A program made the position numbers and the translations under genes. Positions 7,389 to 15,684 of a DNA stretch of 64,000 bases are shown in pieces. Where the stretch lies: assembly GCF_002157505.1 (NCBI RefSeq), contig NZ_NFSC01000022.1:56319-120318 (forward strand), in the 5' to 3' direction. The notes beneath the pieces were generated by a model. It searched no databases, was not told the origin of the DNA, and saw only the letters and a program-made list of their open reading frames with translations. The first letter of the stretch is position 1. Each line of letters starts with the position of its first letter. This stretch comes from Arthrobacter agilis (GTDB taxonomy: Bacteria > Actinomycetota > Actinomycetes > Actinomycetales > Micrococcaceae).

Positions 7389-8552
7389 TCACTCGCCGAC
7401 GGGCCGGTGCGTGTAGCCTCTGCACAGCTCCAGGAAGCGCGTGTTCGCCGCCTCTTCGCCGATGGAGACACGCACGCCCTCCGATCCGAAGGGGCGTACC
7501 GACAGGGCCTGTTCCGCTGCCTTCGCAGCGAAGTCCTGGCTGTGCTCGCCCAGCGCCAGCCAGACGAAGTTCCCCTCGGCCTCGGGGACGGTCCACCCGA
7601 GACTGCGCAGCCCCTCCACCACGCGCACGCGCTCGTCCACGATCGCCTGCACGCGGGCCTCGACCTCCCCGATGTGACGCAGTGAGGTGACGGCGGCGTG
7701 CTCGGCGATCTGTGACACGGCGAACGGGACCGCGCTGACCCTCAGGTGCTCGGTGAGCACCTGCTGGGAGACGGAGTACCCGACCCGCAGCCCGGCCAGG
7801 CCGTGGGCCTTGGAGAAGGTGCGGAGCACGATCACGTTCGGGTAGTCCCGGTAGAGGTCGATGCCGTTGACGGCGTCCGGGCGCCGGACGAACTCCTGGT
7901 ACGCCTCGTCGATCACGACCACCACGTGCGGGGGCACCTCCGCCAGGAAGTCGACGACCTCCCGGCGGGTGAGGACGGGCCCGGTGGGGTTGTTGGGCGT
8001 GCAGAGCAGGACGACACGCGTCCGGTCGGTGATCGCCCTAGCCATGGCCTCGAGGTCATGCGTGCCGTCCGCCCGGACCGGCACCTGGACGCCGGCCGCA
8101 CCGGCGAGCCCGACGCTGATGGGATAGGCCTCGAAGGACCGCCAGGCGTAGACCACCTCGTCGGGTGCGTCGAAATCGTTCTGCCCCGCGAAGGTGGCGA
8201 GGATCTGGTTGAGGGCGCCCAGGCTGCCCGCGCCCGTCACGATGTCGGTGGCGGGGACACCCAGGTAGCCCGCCAGCTCGGTCCGGAGGGCGGTGGTCAG
8301 CGGGTCCGGATACCGGTTGATCGACGTCTCGGCCGCGATCGCCTCGAGGACGGCGGGCAGCGGCGGCAGGGGATTCTCGTTCGACGAGAGCTTGAAGCTC
8401 TCCAACCCCTCGACGACGACGGGCGGCTTGCCGGCCGCGTAGCGGGGGAGTTTGCCGAGGACACCGCGCGGACGGATGCCGGCGGGGCCGCTGCCCGCGC
8501 CCGGCTCGTCGGAGGGCGTTACCGGCAGGTCATCGATCGAGGTCATGGCCAT
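7389..8552 (-). CDS. HisC-like (histidinol-phosphate/aromatic) aminotransferase
   Basis: This 387-residue fold-type I aminotransferase carries SSNENPLPPLP near residue 56, AWRSFEAYP, CTPNNPTGPVL, VVVIDEAYQEF and the PLP-lysine motif FSKAHGLAGLRVGY. It belongs to the HisC/phenylalanine aminotransferase (Pat) group; no his genes are nearby, so an aromatic or other amino acid role is more likely than histidine synthesis. The sequence is closely related to a second copy at 32919-34016. The start could be the ATG at 8552 or the one at 8546. TAGGCT directly upstream would give a leaderless transcript from 8546. The 5' end overlaps the end of the upstream hydrolase gene by about 20 bp. Confidence 0.85.
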   Translation of the reverse strand: MAMTSIDDLPVTPSDEPGAGSGPAGIRPRGVLGKLPRYAAGKPPVVVEGLESFKLSSNENPLPPLPAVLEAIAAETSINRYPDPLTTALRTELAGYLGVPATDIVTGAGSLGALNQILATFAGQNDFDAPDEVVYAWRSFEAYPISVGLAGAAGVQVPVRADGTHDLEAMARAITDRTRVVLLCTPNNPTGPVLTRREVVDFLAEVPPHVVVVIDEAYQEFVRRPDAVNGIDLYRDYPNVIVLRTFSKAHGLAGLRVGYSVSQQVLTEHLRVSAVPFAVSQIAEHAAVTSLRHIGEVEARVQAIVDERVRVVEGLRSLGWTVPEAEGNFVWLALGEHSQDFAAKAAEQALSVRPFGSEGVRVSIGEEAANTRFLELCRGYTHRPVGE

Positions 8553-9825
8553 AGCCTAGACCGGCTTCCCTGCGCCCTGCGTGCACGCGCGGCCCCGGCG
8601 CCCCTGCCGGGCGGGGACGCCGGAACGCCATGAAGGAATAGCGGCGCGCGGTTCCTGCAGCGCCGGCTGCGCCCAAAAGGGCCGTCGCGGGGGCAAGCGA
8701 TGGCGCTTCACTCGCGTCGACGAGGCGGGCACCCTCCGAGTAGTTCTCCAGCTTGTGTGCCGGGCCGAGGCCCCAGGGCTCCTGCGACCCGTCCGTCCTT
8801 CGCCCGAGGTCCGGCACCGGATTGTGCAGCGTGACGGTGGTGCGGTGGCGGTCGTCGCTGTTGAGGGTCGAATCGAGCTCCGGGACGGCATCCGCGCTGT
8901 GTTCCAGGTGGAGGTACTCGCTGGTGCCGGACTCGTGCCAGCCGGTGGGAGAACCGACCGTCAGGACGAGTTGCACGTCGTACCGGCCGCCCATCGCGCC
9001 GGCGAGGTTGACGGCGTGGAGGCCGCCCTGGCTGTACCCCGCGACGATCAGGGAATCGCCGGGGTGCGCTCCGGCCCGCCCGAGGGCATCCAGGACGGCC
9101 GCCTCGGTGAAGCGGCTGTCTTCCGCGAGCGCCTCCGCGATGCCGCCGATGTCGAACGGATTGCTTCCCGCCGCCCCCTCCACGCGTCCCGGCTGCGTTC
9201 CCGGCAGAACGACGACGTAGACCGGGCTGCCCTCGGTGCCCGCCCGAAGGACTTCGAAGGTCCCCGGATCGTCGGCCTCCACTGCAGCCAACCGGCCGAC
9301 GACGCCCTCGATCGTCCCGTCGAACGCCACCGGAACGCCGACCGCCCGGTTCCGCAGTGCGATCGGACCGACCTCCAGCGCTCCCCCGCTGATCGCTTCG
9401 CGGGCAACAGCGCGGATCGTCGCCGCGCTCCCGGCCCGCGCCGTATCAGTGGCCGCTGCTGCGACGCCATCCGCCACCCGGTAGGCCTGCAGGCTCGCCC
9501 GGAGCCGTTCCTCCGTCGAGGCCAGGGAGCGCCCGTTGTCGACTGCGGTCGTCCGCGCTCCGTCAAGCTGCGAGCGTGCGCCCTGGTAGTGCAGCCCCGC
9601 GCCGTCCCCGAGGGGCTGGAGATGCAGGACCCGCCAGGGCAGTTCACACACGTCACGATCGACACGCCCGAGGGAGACGGCGACATCCCCTGCCTCCAGC
9701 GCGAGGAGGGAGAGCACGCGGGCGGCCTCCTCGAGTTCCTCCCACTGGAAACGGATGCCACCGACGCCGCCGCGGACGGTCAGGGGTCCGGCGTCGCCCT
9801 CCACTGGCCGGAGCCCGTCGGTCAC
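8530..9825 (-). CDS. Alpha/beta hydrolase with helical N-terminus
   Basis: This 431-residue protein starts at the GTG at 9825, which overlaps the stop of the preceding small gene (GTGA), so the two are coupled. Residues 1-190 are predominantly helical. The C-terminal half has an alpha/beta-hydrolase core: VVVLPGTQPG (oxyanion region), the nucleophile elbow AGYSQGGLHA, LTVGSPTGWHE, and a likely catalytic histidine in TVTLHNPVPD. No signal peptide is apparent. The upstream gene encodes a WXG100-like protein, which suggests an ESX/type VII-linked effector or surface hydrolase (inference). Substrate is unknown. Confidence 0.65.
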   Translation of the reverse strand: MTDGLRPVEGDAGPLTVRGGVGGIRFQWEELEEAARVLSLLALEAGDVAVSLGRVDRDVCELPWRVLHLQPLGDGAGLHYQGARSQLDGARTTAVDNGRSLASTEERLRASLQAYRVADGVAAAATDTARAGSAATIRAVAREAISGGALEVGPIALRNRAVGVPVAFDGTIEGVVGRLAAVEADDPGTFEVLRAGTEGSPVYVVVLPGTQPGRVEGAAGSNPFDIGGIAEALAEDSRFTEAAVLDALGRAGAHPGDSLIVAGYSQGGLHAVNLAGAMGGRYDVQLVLTVGSPTGWHESGTSEYLHLEHSADAVPELDSTLNSDDRHRTTVTLHNPVPDLGRRTDGSQEPWGLGPAHKLENYSEGARLVDASEAPSLAPATALLGAAGAAGTARRYSFMAFRRPRPAGAPGPRVHAGRREAGLGYGHDLDR

Positions 9826-10127
9826 AGTCCTGCCTGCCGCCGGAGTGCTTCCGCGTCGAGGACCAGCCGGCCGTACTCGTCGAGGTCCCGGGCTGCCGAC
9901 TCGAGCAGGTCGATCGTCCGGGAGAGTTCCCTGCAGCGCTCGCCGAGGTAGGACCTGAAGTTGTCTCCTGCCGGGGATTCCCAGGACCGCAGGGAGACGG
10001 ACAGTGCATGCCGCCGGATGCCGGCGAGCCTGCCGGCATGCCATCGCACGGCTGCCGTCAGGGCAGCGACGTCCGCGCTCGCGGCCGAACCGTGTCCGAA
10101 CGCCGGGCCCGCCTCCAGCCTCTCCAT
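9822..10127 (-). CDS. Small WXG100-like helical protein
   Basis: This 101-residue protein starts MERLEAGPAFGHG, with GAGGGG about 7 bases before the ATG. It is nearly all helical, with a turn at SWESPAGDNFRSYL near residue 49, resembling the W-x-G/S turn of WXG100 (ESAT-6-like) proteins, and a second helix rich in Leu and Arg. WXG100 proteins are small partners secreted by or acting with type VII systems. No type VII ATPase is in the window. It overlaps the start of the alpha/beta hydrolase gene, so the two probably act as a pair. The family call rests on size and the turn motif only. Confidence 0.5.
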   Translation of the reverse strand: MERLEAGPAFGHGSAASADVAALTAAVRWHAGRLAGIRRHALSVSLRSWESPAGDNFRSYLGERCRELSRTIDLLESAARDLDEYGRLVLDAEALRRQAGL

Positions 10128-10250
10128 CGCTTTGCCCCTCTCCTGGCCGTTCCCCAACGCTAGGAGCACGCAGGGTGCTGGCCCGGCGGGGCCGCAGGTA
10201 TGTGGACAGCGGCGTGAACTCCGGGGCCGGCCTCGTGAAAGAATGGCGCA

Positions 10251-11681
10251 ATGGCTGACTCCACGCTCTCCCGGGTTGAATTCGCTGCACTGTCCCGAGG
10301 GGAGGCGACGTCCCTGACCCTCGGCCCGCTCGACGGCCGGTACCGTGAAGCGGTTGCCCCGCTCATCGACTTCCTCTCGGAAGCGGCCCTCAACCGCGAC
10401 CGCGTCCACGTCGAGGTCGAATGGCTTCTCCACCTCACACGGTCCGCCGTGCTGCCCGGCACGGAGCCGCTCAGCGAGGAGCAGGAGGCCCGGCTCCGCG
10501 CCGTCGTCACGTCCTTCGACGCCGACTCGGTCACCGAACTCGGCGAGATCGAGAAGGTCACCGTCCACGACGTCAAGGCCGTGGAGTACTACATCGGACG
10601 GCGCCTCGAGGGCATCGGCATCGGCCGACTGAAGCCCCTGGTCCACTTCGGCTGCACCTCGGAGGACATCAACAACCTGTCCTATGCCCTCGGCATCAAG
10701 GGTGCCGTGCTGGACATCTGGCTCCCCGCCGCGCGGAGCCTCGTCGCAGCGATCACGGAGCTGGCCAGGACCTCGAGGGACACCCCGATGCTCTCGCGCA
10801 CGCACGGCCAGCCGGCGACGCCCACCACGCTCGGCAAGGAGATGGCCGTCGTCGCGCACCGCCTGAACCGGCAGCTGGACCGCATCGCCTCGACGGAGTT
10901 CCTCGGCAAGATCAATGGCGCAACCGGCACGTATGCCGCGCACTACGCCTCGGTCCCGCAGGCCGACTGGCAGGAGGTGTCCCGGTCCTTCGTCGAGGGT
11001 CTCGGGCTCACCTGGAACCCCCTCACCACGCAGATCGAGTCGCACGACTGGCAGGCGGAGCTGTACTCGGACGTCGCCCGGTTCAACCGCATCCTGCACA
11101 ACTTCTGCACCGACGTCTGGAGCTACATCTCCATCGGCTACTTCGCCCAGATCCCGGTGGCGGGTGCGACGGGCTCGTCCACCATGCCCCACAAGGTCAA
11201 CCCGATCCGCTTCGAGAACGCGGAAGCCAACCTGGAGATCTCCTCGGCACTGCTCGACGTCCTGGCGTCGACCCTCGTGACCTCGCGCTGGCAGCGAGAC
11301 CTGACTGACTCCTCGAGCCAGCGCAACATCGGCGTGGCCCTCGGCCATTCGCTGCTCGCCATCTCGAACGTCGCGAAGGGGCTCGCCCGCCTCGACGTGG
11401 CCGAGGACGTCCTCGCGGCGGACCTCGACGGCAACTGGGAGGTCCTCGGCGAGGCCGTGCAGATGGTCATGCGGGCTGAGGCGATCGCCGGCGTGCCCGG
11501 ACTCGATGATCCTTACGAGCGCCTGAAGGAACTGACCCGCGGCCACCGCGTGGATGCGGAACGCATGCGGGAGTTCGTCGGCAGCCTGGGGCTCAGCGCG
11601 GAGGCCGAGCAGCGGCTCCTGGCCCTCTCCCCCGCGAGCTACACCGGGATCGCCGCGCAGCTCGTGGACCACCTAGGCTGA
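10251..11681 (+). CDS. purB: Adenylosuccinate lyase
   Basis: This 476-residue enzyme of purine biosynthesis cleaves SAICAR to AICAR and adenylosuccinate to AMP, releasing fumarate each time. The fumarase/aspartase superfamily signature GSSTMPHKVNPIRFENAE is intact and holds the mobile catalytic-serine loop. SRTHGQPATPTTLGKEM, FGCTSEDINNLSYAL and QRNIGVALGHS are also present. Length matches the longer PurB type. AAAGA upstream is a weak ribosome site. It is flanked downstream by a low-GC island of foreign fragments. Confidence 0.95.
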   Translation: MADSTLSRVEFAALSRGEATSLTLGPLDGRYREAVAPLIDFLSEAALNRDRVHVEVEWLLHLTRSAVLPGTEPLSEEQEARLRAVVTSFDADSVTELGEIEKVTVHDVKAVEYYIGRRLEGIGIGRLKPLVHFGCTSEDINNLSYALGIKGAVLDIWLPAARSLVAAITELARTSRDTPMLSRTHGQPATPTTLGKEMAVVAHRLNRQLDRIASTEFLGKINGATGTYAAHYASVPQADWQEVSRSFVEGLGLTWNPLTTQIESHDWQAELYSDVARFNRILHNFCTDVWSYISIGYFAQIPVAGATGSSTMPHKVNPIRFENAEANLEISSALLDVLASTLVTSRWQRDLTDSSSQRNIGVALGHSLLAISNVAKGLARLDVAEDVLAADLDGNWEVLGEAVQMVMRAEAIAGVPGLDDPYERLKELTRGHRVDAERMREFVGSLGLSAEAEQRLLALSPASYTGIAAQLVDHLG

Positions 11682-11778
11682 TCCTGCCCCGCTCGGCGGA
11701 GACCATCGCCGGCACGACGGTCAAGGACGTCACCCGCGCCGTCACTGGGACGCACAGCCTCCGGGTTATGCCGGAGGC

Positions 11779-11965
11779 TGTGACCTCACGGCTGCGGGAA
11801 TCCTCGGAGCCGACGGAACGAGCCAGTTCCTCCAGGCCGACACCGCCCTGTTTACATCGCACGATGTTTTCAACGGCGAGCAGAGGGTCCTCGCCGCTGG
11901 ACAGAAAGCCGCCGTCTCCGCCGAATGGTTCAACCAAGTCCTCGACGCGTTCAGCACGGCGCAGC
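11779..11965 (+). pseudogene. Fragment of a MobF-type conjugative relaxase
   Basis: About 60 codons read in one frame as a relaxase-like stretch (FLQADTALFTSHDVFNGEQR, then VLAAGQKAAVSAEWF). This resembles the region before the helicase motor in actinobacterial TraA/MobF relaxases, which carries a similar 'LFTS..V...E..VLAAG' pattern. There is no start codon, no catalytic domain, and the frame is lost where the YhcG fragment begins. It marks former conjugative or integrated DNA at the purB side of the island. Confidence 0.45.
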
Positions 11966-12017
11966 GGAGGGGTCCCGCTCGCCCGGGGCCAGATCAGCCT
12001 CGCATGGGCCACCGGCT

Positions 12018-12403
12018 TTCGTCGGCCGGCAGGTCCACCTGGAGATCGAGGGCGACGACTTCTACATCGGCCTTCTGGTCTTCCACATCGAGCAACTGCG
12101 GTATCTCGTCATCGAACTCAAGACAGGCAAGTTCCAGCCCGAGTACGCCGGCAAGCTGAACTTCTACGTCGTCCTGGTCGACGACAAGCTCCGCTGCCAG
12201 GCCCACAACGACACCGTCGGGATCCTTATCTGCGGCAGCAAGAACGACCACACGGTCCGCTACGCCTCGGCAGCTCCGAGTCGCCCATGGCCGTATCCAC
12301 CTACACGTACGAGAACCGGCCGGCCGCGGACCAACGCGCCCTGCCGGCGGCTCATGGGCTCGCCGCGGCGATCGACCAGATCGGCGCGAACGGCTTTGAG
12401 TAG
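12018..12403 (+). pseudogene. Frameshifted C-terminal fragment of a YhcG/DUF1016 PD-(D/E)XK nuclease
   Basis: The region reads FVGRQVHLEIEGDDFYIGLL, then YLVIELKTGKFQPEYAGKL, VDDKLRCQAHNDTVGI and LICGSKNDHTVRYA, a close match to the nuclease half of DUF1016 proteins, with the catalytic D...ExK (D of GDDFYI; E-L-K) still visible. Near 12265 the frame shifts, and the expected C-terminus (MAVSTYTYENRPAADQRALP) continues in another frame. The N-terminal half is missing, replaced by the relaxase scrap, so this is a dead gene. DUF1016 genes often travel with restriction loci, fitting the neighbouring nuclease-NTPase. Confidence 0.7.
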
Positions 12404-12534
12404 GGGTTCGTCAACATAAGTTGCCATGATGGAAGTTATAAGTAGTGCGCTTACCCAGACGATGTGGGGATCGGCATGAAAGACCTGTCGGCCACCACGA
12501 CTAGGACTAATAGGATGCATAGAAAGCACCGACG

Positions 12535-12554
12535 CCTTCGTCCGGGTACGAAGG
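12535..12554. promoter_or_regulatory. Hairpin just upstream of the nuclease-NTPase gene
   Basis: CCTTCGT (12535-12541) and ACGAAGG (12548-12554) can pair around the loop CCGGGT, 20 bases before the GTG start. It could be an operator dyad or a 5' UTR stem limiting translation of a potentially toxic product. No clear promoter was found in 12404-12534. Confidence 0.35.
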
Positions 12555-12573
12555 ATGAGCGAGAAGAGATTAA

Positions 12574-14979
12574 GTGGCCGGCTTCGATGAAGCATTCGAG
12601 ACGATTCAGCTGTTGGCGAGAGAGAATTCGTCCACACACTTGCGTAACGAGGCGCAGACACGCCTTGACCTCATTGACAAGGTACTGAAGGCGTTCGGAT
12701 GGGAGTTTTCAGTAGAGGACCGAACCGAAGAAGGCTACACAGACTACCGACTAGGGACACCCGCTACGGTAGCCGTCGTTGAAGCGAAGCGGGAATCAGT
12801 TGGTTTCACGCTGCCGGAGGACATCAGCTACGGCAAGGCGTCCCTTAGGGCTCTCCTGGCAGGTTCCTCCAACTCCAGCCTGAAAGCGGCTCTCAAACAA
12901 TGCATGTCCTACTGCGCCGACTTGGGTGTTTCCCAAGGGATCGTGACCAACGGTCATCAGTGGGTTGCGTTCCTAGCCACAAGATCAGATTCTGTCCGAC
13001 CGCTGGAAGGCCAAGCCCTTTTGGTGCCGAATCTGCAATCATTTTGCGATAACTTCACCGACGCATGGAACGTCTTTTCAGAGCACGGCTTGAAAACAAA
13101 GTCACTGGCACGGGCCCTTAGCGCGCACCCGGTTCCGGCGCCATTGCCACTGAGTGTGCGGATACAAAACTATCCTGGCACCAAATCGAGGAACGACCTT
13201 CAATCAAGCCTTCAAATTCTTGGTCAGGTTTTTCTTGAAGATGTTCCGGCTCGACCCCAACTTCGTGATCGATTCCTCACCGAATGTTATGCCACAAGCG
13301 GGGCACTGTCCCAGTTCTCCGAACTGAGTCGGGCAGTCCTGAGAAGTCAGCACCAGGAAAAGCTGACGGACGGAAGCGTCGCGGAGGAGCCGGTTTACGG
13401 AAAGAGAGGACTTAATGAGAAGCTAACGGGTGACATCCTGAGCGCAGCAATGTCCAACAAGCCTATTGTTCTCTTAGGCGATGTTGGTGCCGGAAAAAGT
13501 ACATTCATCCAGCGCCTCATAAACGTTGATGCTAAGGAGCTGTTCTCGGAAGCAATTTCTATTTACGTTGACTACGGCAGTCAGGCCACAATGGTGGACT
13601 TGAAATCATGGACCGTAGCTGAAGTTCAACGACAAATTAAAGAGCATTATGGTATCGATATTGCCTCGCGCGTTTTCGTCGAAGACATTTTCCGGAGTGA
13701 ATTAAAGGAATTTGATACCGGCATCTTTGGGTCCCTAAAGGATGTGGATCTATCGGGATACACCAAAAAGCGAGTCGAGTACCTTGCAGAATTGATGAAC
13801 GACAAGTCCGATCATATTGCGCGGGCCTTGGATCGAATCAAGCGTTCACATCGAAAGCAGATAGTCGTCTTCCTGGACAATATCGACCAGCGAAGTAAGG
13901 AAGATCAGAATACGGTTTTTCTGATTTCAAATGAATTAGCAGCTCAATGGCCGGTTACGGTGTTCGTCACGCTTCGGCCTGAAACTTATTACGCGTCCAT
14001 GCGACACGGCGCCGTATCCGGCTACCATCCCCGAGTGTTCAAAATCATGCCGCCCCGCCCCGACGTGGTCATTCGCAAGCGCCTCGACTTCGTACTCGAT
14101 CTCATGGCAGGAGAGGACCAAGAGATTAATGACATCTTGGGCTACAACCTGCAAAGTGAGAGTTTGCAGTATTTCCTTGAGATGCTTAGCGCCAATATGG
14201 CGTCAAACAGGGATGTCAATGCCTTCATAGATAACATGGCTGGAGGAAACATGCGTCGCGCACTTGGCTTCGTCACTCGGTTCGTGGGTAGTGGCCACGT
14301 AGATACCGCCAAGATTGTCGAGATATGGGCACGCACGCACTCCTACTGGATTCCAGAGCACGAACTGCTCCGTGCCCTGCTGCACGGCGATGGTAACTAC
14401 TATGAGCCTGAGTCATCGGACATTGCAAACGTCTTCAAGTGCGCTTCCAACGACATCCGAGACCACTTCCTAATGTGTAAGGCCATAAGCTTTGTGGAGC
14501 GCACGTCACGTGACGGAGACAGCCTACGTTTCGTAAGTGCAGAAGAGATCTATCAGGCCCTGCAGCCTCAAGGCTTCTCTGAAGCTTCCATTCAGGAGGC
14601 GCTACGTCGAGGCGTCCATCATCGTCTCTTAGATGAGCCGTTGACGAGCCGCAATGATGAGAACTTCGAGCGAGTTAGAGTCACTTCTGTAGGTCTTTAT
14701 ACGAAAAATCGCCTTCCCCTGTTGTTCTCCTACATGGATGCCATTGTCGTGGATACTCCCGTGCTGCTGAGCGATTATTACGGCCTAATTGGCGATGCCT
14801 ACGCCATGTCTCAACGCATTCAGCGTGCGGTACATTTTTCTAAGTATCTAGATTCTGCTTGGAAGAAAAGTGGACTAGACTCCGAGTACTGGTCTTGGCC
14901 CGATGCTCAGCAGACATTGAGGGCTAATATCGAACGAGTGGCTAGTGTTAATCGGCTTTCCGTTAGCTGGGAGTCCTAG
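12574..14979 (+). CDS. HsdR-N-type PD-(D/E)XK nuclease fused to P-loop NTPase, candidate defence protein
   Basis: This 801-residue protein starts at GTG 12574 behind AGAAGAG. Residues 20-170 resemble the type I restriction HsdR N-terminal nuclease: E26 in NEAQTR, D57, and E70-A-K72 in VVEAKRE give the D-ExK active site. A helical linker follows. Walker A is at 302-310 (GDVGAGKST) and Walker B at 430-438 (IVVFLDNID), followed by TLRPETYYASM as a likely sensor. The last 200 residues are helical and include possible winged-helix segments. There is no helicase domain, methylase or specificity gene nearby, so it is not a conventional type I enzyme. The layout (nuclease, STAND/KAP-like ATPase, sensor C-terminus) matches single-gene anti-phage systems. 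Its GC content and codon use are clearly lower than its neighbours, and it lies between gene scraps and a dif-like site, so it was acquired horizontally. Function is inferred. Confidence 0.65.
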   Translation: MAGFDEAFETIQLLARENSSTHLRNEAQTRLDLIDKVLKAFGWEFSVEDRTEEGYTDYRLGTPATVAVVEAKRESVGFTLPEDISYGKASLRALLAGSSNSSLKAALKQCMSYCADLGVSQGIVTNGHQWVAFLATRSDSVRPLEGQALLVPNLQSFCDNFTDAWNVFSEHGLKTKSLARALSAHPVPAPLPLSVRIQNYPGTKSRNDLQSSLQILGQVFLEDVPARPQLRDRFLTECYATSGALSQFSELSRAVLRSQHQEKLTDGSVAEEPVYGKRGLNEKLTGDILSAAMSNKPIVLLGDVGAGKSTFIQRLINVDAKELFSEAISIYVDYGSQATMVDLKSWTVAEVQRQIKEHYGIDIASRVFVEDIFRSELKEFDTGIFGSLKDVDLSGYTKKRVEYLAELMNDKSDHIARALDRIKRSHRKQIVVFLDNIDQRSKEDQNTVFLISNELAAQWPVTVFVTLRPETYYASMRHGAVSGYHPRVFKIMPPRPDVVIRKRLDFVLDLMAGEDQEINDILGYNLQSESLQYFLEMLSANMASNRDVNAFIDNMAGGNMRRALGFVTRFVGSGHVDTAKIVEIWARTHSYWIPEHELLRALLHGDGNYYEPESSDIANVFKCASNDIRDHFLMCKAISFVERTSRDGDSLRFVSAEEIYQALQPQGFSEASIQEALRRGVHHRLLDEPLTSRNDENFERVRVTSVGLYTKNRLPLLFSYMDAIVVDTPVLLSDYYGLIGDAYAMSQRIQRAVHFSKYLDSAWKKSGLDSEYWSWPDAQQTLRANIERVASVNRLSVSWES

Positions 14980-15127
14980 GTTTCATGGAATAGAGGCTCA
15001 CCGACTGCCCAAATAATTGCGGTACCTTTTGGAAGGAGCTGCCGCGGTGATTTTGCCATGGAGTAGTTTCGAGGCGCGCGGGGTTCGAAAGTGGGCAATG
15101 CCTGGTATATACATATCAACCTTGCCC

Positions 15128-15156
15128 GCCTTAATTGACATAAGGTCAATTAAGGC
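15128..15156. other. 29-bp perfect inverted repeat, dif-like recombination site candidate
   Basis: GCCTTAATTGAC (15128-15139) and GTCAATTAAGGC (15145-15156) are perfect 12-bp arms around ATAAG. Read on the minus strand the right half contains TTATGTCAATTAA, close to XerD-type arms of dif sites. Symmetric arms with a 5-6 bp centre are what tyrosine recombinases use. It lies about 150 bp after the nuclease-NTPase gene, at the AT-rich edge of the island. No T-run follows, so a terminator is less likely. The remainder of 14980-15214 contains nothing else I can identify. Confidence 0.5.
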
Positions 15157-15214
15157 GTTCCAACTTTGGCGGGGGAGTGCCGGTCAGAGATGACTGGTTA
15201 CAACGGGGTTGCCG

Positions 15215-15495
15215 CGTAAGCGATGCAATGAACGCGAGCGGTCACCCCAATTAGCCTGGGCTCCCACGACACGGCCCGTGAACCCGTCAGCAGCTTTCGT
15301 GGAAAGGTACCGGCCGTCGGTTTCTCCCAGGAGAACAGCGTCTTCTGAAAGAACAGAGCTCGCGCGGAGGGTGTCCGGTCCGGTACGCGATGGTATGGGG
15401 CCGGTCCCCACCGGAGTGGACCCGAGTAGCAATTCGATAGGACCAGCCGGGATCGGCGGCAGCCCTCCCAGCACGATGCGACTGCCGGGCGGAAC
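15215..15495 (-). pseudogene. C-terminal remnant of a GH43 glycoside hydrolase
   Basis: On the minus strand the frame reads PIPAGPIELLLGSTPVG, GPDTLRASSV, LGETDGRYLSTKAADGFTG and RVVGAQANWGD. This matches the beta-sandwich C-terminus of GH43 beta-xylosidases/arabinofuranosidases, which end with 'DGRYLSTE.AGGFTGRVIG'. No catalytic five-bladed propeller is present and no start codon fits, so only the tail survives. The fragment abuts the low-GC island, which suggests the island's insertion or a later deletion removed the rest of the gene. Sequence 15496-15684 shows no other gene. Confidence 0.5.
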
Positions 15496-15684
15496 ACGTC
15501 CCCGAACGGGCCGTGCTTCCCGAGAGCGTTCAGTCCCGCGAGGAGGTTCTTGACTTGCGCCAGCCCTGCAGCCCTCGCCCACGGCTGCGCCGACCACCCC
15601 GGGTCTCCGCTAGCACGACCCACCCCTCCGTGTCGTACCGACGTGTCCTTGACGCTGCCTCGGCGGCAACAGGACGCTGGAGAG

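Noticed and set aside
9822..11672. A 616-codon open frame antisense to purB
   Set aside because: Only its last 101 codons (the WXG100-like gene) have a ribosome site and protein-like composition; the remainder is the complement of purB codons, a common artefact of high GC.
12574..14979. A complete type I restriction-modification system
   Set aside because: Only the HsdR N-terminal nuclease fold is present; there is no SF2 helicase, HsdM or HsdS.
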